Origin: Actinomycetota bacterium
GTDB lineage: Bacteria; Actinomycetota; AC-67
Direction of reading: 5' to 3'
Length of the DNA stretch: 5,017 bases
Assembly: GCA_005883175.1 (NCBI GenBank)
Contig: VAYV01000139.1
Span: 1-5,017, forward strand
Shown here: positions 1-4,121 of the stretch, in pieces
How positions within the stretch are numbered: the first letter of the stretch is position 1
Layout: every line of letters begins with the position of its first letter
Made by a program: the position numbers and the translations under genes
The notes under the pieces: model-generated
Database searches by the model: none
What the model saw: only the letters and a program-made list of their open reading frames with translations
What the model was told of the DNA's origin: nothing

Positions 1-413
1 TCCTTGAGCCAGAAGGGCTCCTCGTCATGGAACACGTCGGCGGTCAGGACGACGATGCGCCGACGGGTGACGCGCTTCACCTCGGTTAGGCCGGCGCGCC
101 AGTTCGTCCAGTGGTGGATCGTTAGGATCGCCGTCGTGCAGTCGAAGGCGCCGCCGGGGCAGGGGATGGCCTCGGCCGCGGCGGCCATCGCCGGAGCGGC
201 GTTGCGCGCGCGCTGCCGAAGCATCGTGGCCGATGGGTCGAGCGCGACGACGGGACGGTCGATGGGTTCGTACGAGCCGGCACCGGCGCCGACGTTGAGA
301 ACGGTAGCCGCGTCGCCGATCGCACTCAGGATGGCGGAAGCCCAGCGCGGGTCGGCCTTGCGCATCGAGGCGTAGCCGCGGCCGATACGGTCGTAAAGCT
401 GCTGGTCGGGCAT
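1..413 (-). CDS. SAM-dependent class I methyltransferase, 5' part (3' end outside window)
   Basis: This minus-strand reading frame opens at the ATG at 411-413 and runs off the left edge without a stop, giving 137 complete codons. The N-terminus (YDRIGRGYASMRKADPRW, about residues 7-24) resembles type 11 methyltransferases. Residues 38-49 (VLNVGAGAGSYE) form the glycine-rich SAM-binding motif I, with Asn40 where Asp is more usual. ALDPS at 57-61 supplies the acidic residue (Asp59) expected at the end of strand beta-2 to hold the SAM ribose. AIPCPGGAFDCTTAILTIHHW, about residues 86-106, matches the motif around strand beta-4. It is therefore probably a cytoplasmic small-molecule methyltransferase, but the substrate cannot be read from the sequence. 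A GGGCGGA stretch lies about seven bases upstream of the ATG on this strand. The gene is divergent from pup and has no evident link to pupylation. The family call is firm; the specific function is unknown. Confidence 0.85.
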   Translation of the reverse strand, partial: MPDQQLYDRIGRGYASMRKADPRWASAILSAIGDAATVLNVGAGAGSYEPIDRPVVALDPSATMLRQRARNAAPAMAAAAEAIPCPGGAFDCTTAILTIHHWTNWRAGLTEVKRVTRRRIVVLTADVFHDEEPFWLK

Positions 414-431
414 AGTGAAGTCCGCCCTACT

Positions 432-455
432 CGTGTCACACGCTGCAAGTATCAT
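432..455 (+). promoter_or_regulatory. Candidate operator/promoter in the divergent spacer upstream of pup
   Basis: The spacer between the divergent methyltransferase and pup starts contains a perfect 11-base inverted repeat, CGTGTCACACG, at 432-442. Eight bases on is a -10-like hexamer, TATCAT, at 450-455, about 30 bases before the pup ATG. No convincing -35 box lies at standard spacing. On the other strand the same bases read TATGAT (451-456), so the element could serve either gene. The promoter assignment is inference from position and weak consensus only. Confidence 0.22.
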
Positions 456-471
456 AGGAACGCTCGTTGGC

Positions 472-480
472 GGAAGGGGG
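472..480 (+). promoter_or_regulatory. Ribosome binding site that sets the pup start
   Basis: The purine run GGAAGGGGG ends four bases before the ATG at 485. It overlaps the codons that would be translated if the in-frame TTG at 467 were used. This supports the ATG, giving a 68-residue Pup, over the 74-residue alternative. Confidence 0.6.
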
Positions 481-484
481 TTCG

Positions 485-691
485 ATGGCCAAGGGCGGAG
501 AGCAGCAACAGAAGAAGACACACAAGCATTCAGACGAATCGGCACCCGAGTCGAAAGAGACGGCTGAGGTCACCGAGAAAGCTGAAGAGATCAAAGACGA
601 GATCGACGATCTGCTGGACGAGATCGACGAGGTGTTGGAGCAGAACGCCGAAGAGTTCGTTAGGTCGTACGTCCAGAAAGGCGGAGAGTAG
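485..691 (+). CDS. pup: Prokaryotic ubiquitin-like protein Pup
   Basis: This encodes a 68-residue, highly charged protein that would be joined through its C-terminal glutamate to lysines of target proteins, marking them for the Mpa/ARC ATPase and the 20S proteasome. The N-terminal half (about residues 1-28, MAKGGEQQQKKTHKH onward) is polar and presumably disordered. Residues 30-60 are a Glu/Asp-rich heptad-like segment including DDLLDEIDEVLEQNAEEF, which closely matches the Mpa-binding coil of mycobacterial Pup. The C-terminus is VRSYVQKGGE. It ends in Gly-Gly-Glu and not the Gly-Gly-Gln of Mycobacterium, so from family knowledge it is ready for the PafA ligase without Dop deamidation. The length is close to the 64 residues of M. 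tuberculosis Pup. The ATG at 485 is chosen because a strong GGAAGGGGG site precedes it. The gene heads the plus-strand string and is followed by two HNH genes, then proteasome sequence. Identification is secure. Confidence 0.97.
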   Translation: MAKGGEQQQKKTHKHSDESAPESKETAEVTEKAEEIKDEIDDLLDEIDEVLEQNAEEFVRSYVQKGGE

Positions 692-720
692 TCAACTGAC
701 TGCACAAGGTGACCACCATC

Positions 721-736
721 CGGATCGTATGATCCG
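721..736 (+). repeat. Perfect inverted repeat spanning the start codon of the first HNH gene
   Basis: CGGATC (721-726) and GATCCG (731-736) are exact reverse complements separated by GTAT (727-730). The ATG at 729-731 lies in the loop and at the edge of the stem. In RNA this would form a six-pair, four-base-loop hairpin across the initiation codon. The nearest Shine-Dalgarno-like sequence (AAGGTGA, 706-712) is about 16 bases from the ATG, which is long. The repeat is seen directly; a role in limiting translation is inference, and chance is possible in a GATC-containing coding start. Confidence 0.45.
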
Positions 737-1169
737 CTGTCCCGGCTGTGGCGCCACGAAGTCCGCGAGAGACTTCCCTCGAAATCGTTCGACATGCTCA
801 GGTCTTGCGACCTATTGCAAGCCGTGTCACAACGCTAGAACTCGCCAGAATAAGCGACTGCGATACGGCAGCGAACGGAACTTCCTCCTTCAGTTGCGTT
901 ACGGCATCGACGAGGTGCAATTTGCGTGGATGCAGTTACGTCAGGATGGCTTGTGTGCCATCTGTCGCGCGGACGTGGCGAAACACATAGATCATGATCA
1001 TCGAACCGGACGCGTGCGCGGATTGCTTTGCTTTCACTGCAACAATGGATTAGGGCAGTTCGACGACGATCCAGAGCGCATCGATCTGGCGGTGGCTTAC
1101 TTGAGATCTCACCAAGGAGACGTGCGCGAAGACGCGCAGCCGTATGTCCTCCAGCGGGCCGCGGCTTGA
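729..1169 (+). CDS. Recombination endonuclease VII-like HNH nuclease, full-length copy
   Basis: This is a 146-residue zinc-binding HNH/endonuclease VII family protein. Residues 4-7 (CPGC) and 30-33 (CKPC) form an N-terminal four-cysteine zinc knuckle around the segment DFPRNRSTCSGLATYC. A linker with basic residues and YGIDEVQFAWMQLRQDGLCAIC follows, providing the first CxxC of the nuclease fold. Then come the catalytic-type cluster HIDHDHRTGRVRGLLC and a second Cys pair with the following Asn (CFHCNNG). The C-terminus carries the family-typical FDDDPERIDLAVAYLR. The zinc ligands and the His-Asp-His core are all present, so it may be an active, structure-directed DNA nuclease; no target is known from the sequence. 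It starts 37 bases after pup and overlaps the next gene by one base (TGATG). Its GC content is clearly below that of prcB. I recall endonuclease VII-like genes beside pup in other actinobacteria, but the role there is not established. Confidence 0.9.
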   Translation: MIRCPGCGATKSARDFPRNRSTCSGLATYCKPCHNARTRQNKRLRYGSERNFLLQLRYGIDEVQFAWMQLRQDGLCAICRADVAKHIDHDHRTGRVRGLLCFHCNNGLGQFDDDPERIDLAVAYLRSHQGDVREDAQPYVLQRAAA

Positions 1170-1447
1170 TGACTAGGTGTCGAGACTGCGGGCTCGAGAA
1201 GCCAGACTCGGACTTTCCTCGCAACCGATCTACTTCATCGGGCCGTGGCGCCTACTGTAAGGATTGCCATAATCGTCGGGGTAGGGAAAGCGTGCGCAAG
1301 GCGGGAGGAAGCCGTCACTACCATCATGATCATGAAACTGGATCAGTAAGAGGGGTAGTCTGCTTGAACTGCAACGGGGGAATGGGCCACTTCAGGGACG
1401 ATCCTGTCTTGCTCGCGGCCGCGGCTGCTTACTTGAGAAGGGGCTGA
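1169..1447 (+). CDS. Shortened second endonuclease VII-like HNH protein (internal deletion)
   Basis: This gene encodes 92 residues from the ATG at 1169, which shares its A with the preceding TGA stop. The N-terminus (CRDCGLEKPDSDFPRNRS, then CKDCHN at 30-35) is the same four-cysteine knuckle as in the upstream copy. The C-terminus (HHDHETGSVRGVVCLNCNGG, then FRDDP and AAAYLR) matches the HNH end. The central roughly 40-50 residues are missing, including the family YGI segment and the first CxxC of the nuclease zinc site. GGSRHYH (about 46-52) runs directly into HDHETG (53-58). The product keeps the His-Asp-His cluster and the last Cys pair but lacks half the zinc ligands, so it is probably not an active nuclease. 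It may be a decaying duplicate, a DNA- or protein-binding remnant, or an assembly artefact. The stop is immediately followed by the prcB ATG. A longer upstream start (1028) in this frame would overlap the first HNH gene and is rejected. Confidence 0.75.
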   Translation: MTRCRDCGLEKPDSDFPRNRSTSSGRGAYCKDCHNRRGRESVRKAGGSRHYHHDHETGSVRGVVCLNCNGGMGHFRDDPVLLAAAAAYLRRG

Positions 1448-2662
1448 ATGACACGAGGACCGTTCGACACGCCGCCCGACTGGGCGCGCGCGGCGTTCTC
1501 TCCCGATCCCAACCCGTCGTTCTCCGACCTCGTGCGGCGGCTCGACCCGGGCATGCTCCCCGCGGCCGAGGGCAGCACGCCGCTCGCGATCCCGCACGGC
1601 ACCACGATCCTCGCGCTGCGATTCGCCGACGGCATCGTCATGGCCGGCGACCGGCGCGCGACCGAAGGCTTCTCGATCGCCGACCGCCGCATGGAGAAAG
1701 TGTTCCCCGCAGACGACTTCTCGGCTGTTGCGATCGCCGGCGCGGCCGGGCCCGCGGTGGACATCGTGCGCCTGCTCCAGGTTGAGCTGGAGCACTACGA
1801 GAAGCTCGAAGGCGACCGGCTCTCGCTGGAAGGGAAGGCGAATCGCCTCGCGCAGATGATCAAGCAGAACTTCCCCCTCGCGATGCAAGGGCTCGTCGTC
1901 GTTCCGCTATTCGGGGGCTACGACTTGCGGCGTGCCGAGGGGCGCATCTTCCGGTACGACGCCGTCGGCGGCCGCTACGAAGACATCGACTTCCACGCGA
2001 CCGGCTCGGGCGGCGTGCACGCGAAAGCGTCGTTGAAGAAAAGCTACCGGCCGGATCTCGGCCAAGTCGATGCGGTGGGCGCGGCGATCGAGGCGCTCGT
2101 CGACGCCAGCGACGAGGACGCGGCAACGGGCGGCCCCGACCTCGAGCGAAACGCTGCACAAGATCAGCGAGATCTACGACCGCATCGCGTTCGCCGCGGT
2201 GGGCAAGTACAACGAGTTCGAGAACTTCCGCATCGCCGGGGTTCGTTTGGCCGATCTCCGCGGCTACTCCTACAGCCGCGAGGACGTCACCGCGAAGTCG
2301 GTCGCGAACGCCTACGCGCAAGCGCTCGGGGGGATCTTCACGCAAGAGCTGAAGCCGTTCGAGATCGAGATCTTGGTCGCGCAGGTCGGGGACACGCCCG
2401 ACAACGACGAGATGTACCGCGTGCTCTACGACGGGAGCTTGCAAGACGAGCAAGGCGTCGTCGCGATGGGGGGGCATGCCGAGGCCCTCATGCAGTCCAT
2501 GCAGAGCGGTTATCAGCCTGGTCTGGACCTAGGCGCAGCCCTCCGCCTCGGCGGCGAAGCCCTCGCTGCTGCCGACCCCGAACGACCGCTTCGAGCGGAA
2601 GGCCTGGAGGTTGCGCTGCTCGACCGCGCGCGCCCCCGCAGGGCCTTCCGGCGCCTGTCTGA
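1448..2662 (+). CDS. prcB: 20S proteasome beta subunit, C-terminally truncated and running out of frame into prcA
   Basis: Codons 1 to about 232 (1448 to about 2143) are a recognisable proteasome beta subunit, the peptidase of the 20S core. A propeptide of 51 residues ends at HG, and Thr52 is the predicted catalytic N-terminal nucleophile (GTTILALRF). The supporting residues are in place: Asp68 and Arg70 in AGDRR, Lys84 in MEKV (equivalents of Asp17, Arg19 and Lys33), the TGSGG loop at 185-189, and Asp224/Thr227 in DAATGGPD. VELEHYEKLEGDRLS at 112-126 is nearly identical to M. tuberculosis PrcB. After PDL (230-232) homology stops. The remaining roughly 170 codons to the TGA at 2660-2662 are Arg/Pro-rich noise read in the wrong frame through prcA. 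About 40-50 normal C-terminal residues are lost. The start ATG directly follows the HNH stop, suggesting translational coupling. As written, the product would be 404 residues and very unlikely to assemble. Confidence 0.85.
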   Translation: MTRGPFDTPPDWARAAFSPDPNPSFSDLVRRLDPGMLPAAEGSTPLAIPHGTTILALRFADGIVMAGDRRATEGFSIADRRMEKVFPADDFSAVAIAGAAGPAVDIVRLLQVELEHYEKLEGDRLSLEGKANRLAQMIKQNFPLAMQGLVVVPLFGGYDLRRAEGRIFRYDAVGGRYEDIDFHATGSGGVHAKASLKKSYRPDLGQVDAVGAAIEALVDASDEDAATGGPDLERNAAQDQRDLRPHRVRRGGQVQRVRELPHRRGSFGRSPRLLLQPRGRHREVGRERLRASARGDLHARAEAVRDRDLGRAGRGHARQRRDVPRALRRELARRARRRRDGGACRGPHAVHAERLSAWSGPRRSPPPRRRSPRCCRPRTTASSGRPGGCAARPRAPPQGLPAPV

Positions 2663-2699
2663 CGCGGAGGTCGAGGAGCTCCTCCAGGGCGGCTCCTAG
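2141..2699 (+). pseudogene. prcA: 20S proteasome alpha subunit, N-terminally truncated remnant
   Basis: In the +1 frame relative to prcB, homology to actinobacterial PrcA begins abruptly at SETLHKISEIYDR (S codon at 2145) and runs to the TAG at 2697-2699. Recognisable blocks are the KISEIYDRIAFAAVGKYNEF segment, LADLRGYSYSREDVT, ANAYAQALGGIFTQ, LKPFEIEILVAQVG, MYRVLYDGS and the C-terminal LEVALLDRARPRRAFRR. These line up in order with M. tuberculosis PrcA from about residue 50 onward. The first roughly 50 residues are absent: the gating N-terminus, helix H0 and the first beta strands, with the start codon and intergenic region. No proper start exists; an in-frame ATG at 2070 lies inside prcB, and the codons from there to 2140 are prcB read out of frame. 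About 184 codons remain without further damage, so the lesion is recent or an assembly artefact. An intact PrcA would form the outer heptameric rings that dock Mpa/ARC. Confidence 0.85.
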
Positions 2700-4121
2700 G
2701 TGTCTCTGCAGGACCCCCAGGGCTCCGAGCCGACTCCGCCGACCGGCCCCGGCACGCCGCAGCGGGGCCGCTCGTCGTTGCTGATCCTCCTAGCCGTCGC
2801 GCTGGTTGCGTCCCTGGCGGCGAACGCCGCGCTCGGGGTGAAGCTGCGGCACCAGCGCACGACCACCGGGACGCTCGAACAACAGATCCGGCAGCTCAAC
2901 GAGCAGCTCGATCTGCTGCGCTCGCGCGTCGGCGGATCCGGCTCCACGGACCCGCTGGGCCGTATCGCCGCCGCGACGGCGACGCTCCGCGCGCTCGCCT
3001 TCACCAAGACGGTCACGCCCGAGCTGCTGTCCCCGGCCGAGCTCTCGGCGCGCGTCGCGCAGATGTTCACCCATGACAACTCGCGCGCGTCGCTCGACGG
3101 GACTGCCGCGGTCCTCGCGACGTACGGGCTGCTGCCCGCGCGCTACGACCTGTACGGCGAGCTGAAGACGCTTCAGAGCGAACAGGTGTTGGGGTTCTAC
3201 GACGACAAGACGAAGCGGATGGTCGTCGGTGCCGCGAGCGCGCGCAACCCGACGCCGTTCTTACAGGTCGTGCTCGCCCACGAGTACACGCATGCGCTCG
3301 CCGATCAGCACTTCGGGCTCGGGCTGCTCAACAAGCTTCAGAAGCGGCACGAAGACGACGCGGCCGCCGCCTTCCTCGCTCTCGCCGAAGGGGACGCGAC
3401 GTTCACGATGAGCCTGTACCGGCAAGAGGTCTTGACGGCGTCGCAGCAGCAACAGGTCGTTCAGGAAGCGCAGAGCCTTCCCGCGAGTGCGTTCGACGCC
3501 GCGCCGGTCTATCTGAAGGACGTGCTGCAGTTCCCCTACGTGGAAGGCCTTGCGTTCGTGACGGCGCTGCACGACAGCGGTGGGTTCGACCTCGTCGACC
3601 AGGCGTACCGCGACCCGCCGGATTCGACCGAGCAGATCATGCACCCGTCGCGGTACCTCGACACGCGGGACGCCCCGACGCCGGTCACACTTCCGGACGT
3701 GCGGCGCGCGCTCGGCCGAGGCTGGACGTCGATCGAAACGGGCGGCGTGGGGGAGTTCGACGTGCTCGAGCTGCTGGAGCGCGGGGGTGGACAAGGCCTT
3801 TCGCAGTCCGAGGCGAGCACCGCGGCCGCGGGGTGGGACGGCGGCGAGTACGGCGGGTACCGATCGCGCGACGGCGTGCTCGTTGCGACGCTCACGGCGT
3901 GGGATTCCGATTCGCAAGCGCGCGAAGCCGCCGACGCGTTCGGACGGTGGTTGTCGATCCGCTACGCGGGCGGCTCGCCGTTCGATGCGGGGAGCGGCCG
4001 CGGGTGGCGGTCATCCGCCGGCGCCGGCGAGGTCGTTCAGAACGGGTCGCGGTTGTTGCTGCTGCTCGGTCCCTCCGCGAGCGACGTCGGCAATGCGCGC
4101 GCGGCGTTCGCCGGCTTCTAG
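2700..4121 (+). CDS. Membrane-anchored HEYTH zinc metallopeptidase-like protein
   Basis: This encodes 473 residues from a GTG that directly follows the prcA stop, with AGGGCGG about seven bases upstream. A short Pro-rich cytoplasmic tail (1-24) leads to one hydrophobic segment at about 26-47 (SLLILLAVALVASLAANAAL) that is probably a signal anchor. Residues about 55-77 (TLEQQIRQLNEQLDLLRSRV) form a short coiled-coil stretch. The catalytic-type motif is HEYTH at 194-198, followed by ADQHFG. ALAEGDATF contains Glu230, a plausible third zinc ligand of the gluzincin type. Further conserved-looking blocks are FPYVEGLAFV (278-287) and TEQIMHPSRYL (310-320). The C-terminal domain (about 378-473) has GWDGGEYGGYRSRDG and a hydrophobic RLLLLLGPSA strand. 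It is probably an extracytoplasmic protease or a related zinc-binding protein; the substrate is unknown. Placement in the proteasome gene string suggests co-transcription but does not show a shared function. The reading frame is the same as prcA, separated only by one TAG. Confidence 0.8.
   Translation: MSLQDPQGSEPTPPTGPGTPQRGRSSLLILLAVALVASLAANAALGVKLRHQRTTTGTLEQQIRQLNEQLDLLRSRVGGSGSTDPLGRIAAATATLRALAFTKTVTPELLSPAELSARVAQMFTHDNSRASLDGTAAVLATYGLLPARYDLYGELKTLQSEQVLGFYDDKTKRMVVGAASARNPTPFLQVVLAHEYTHALADQHFGLGLLNKLQKRHEDDAAAAFLALAEGDATFTMSLYRQEVLTASQQQQVVQEAQSLPASAFDAAPVYLKDVLQFPYVEGLAFVTALHDSGGFDLVDQAYRDPPDSTEQIMHPSRYLDTRDAPTPVTLPDVRRALGRGWTSIETGGVGEFDVLELLERGGGQGLSQSEASTAAAGWDGGEYGGYRSRDGVLVATLTAWDSDSQAREAADAFGRWLSIRYAGGSPFDAGSGRGWRSSAGAGEVVQNGSRLLLLLGPSASDVGNARAAFAGF

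Noticed and set aside
4..375. Plus-strand open frame of 123 codons opposite the methyltransferase
   Set aside because: Arg/Ala/Ser-rich with no motif; the minus strand carries a clear SAM-binding methyltransferase over the same bases.
467..484. TTG start giving a 74-residue Pup
   Set aside because: The extra codons are the ribosome binding site itself (GGAAGGGGG); the ATG at 485 gives a Pup of normal length.
436..795. Minus-strand 119-codon frame over pup
   Set aside because: Ser/Cys-rich shadow of the Lys/Glu-rich pup gene; it also covers the divergent spacer and the HNH start.
1028..1168. Upstream extension of the second HNH frame
   Set aside because: These codons are the first HNH gene in another frame (Arg-rich noise); homology starts at the ATG at 1169.
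2070..2140. ATG at 2070 as a genuine start for prcA
   Set aside because: The codons from 2070 to the junction are prcB read out of frame (Arg/Ser/Thr-rich) and do not resemble any PrcA N-terminus.
2135..2160. Programmed +1 frameshift joining prcB and prcA
   Set aside because: A frameshift would keep all residues of both subunits; here the beta C-terminus and alpha N-terminus are both missing, so sequence has been lost.
1860..2477. Minus-strand 205-codon frame over prcB/prcA
   Set aside because: Low-complexity Arg/Pro/Leu composition typical of antisense frames in GC-rich DNA; no motif.
2673..2684. GAGGAGCTCCTC palindrome as a terminator
   Set aside because: It encodes the Glu-Glu-Leu-Leu end of prcA, has no loop and no T-run, and the next gene begins 16 bases later.
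3261..3917. Minus-strand 218-codon frame over the metallopeptidase
   Set aside because: Arg/Val-rich antisense shadow; the plus strand carries HEYTH and other conserved blocks.
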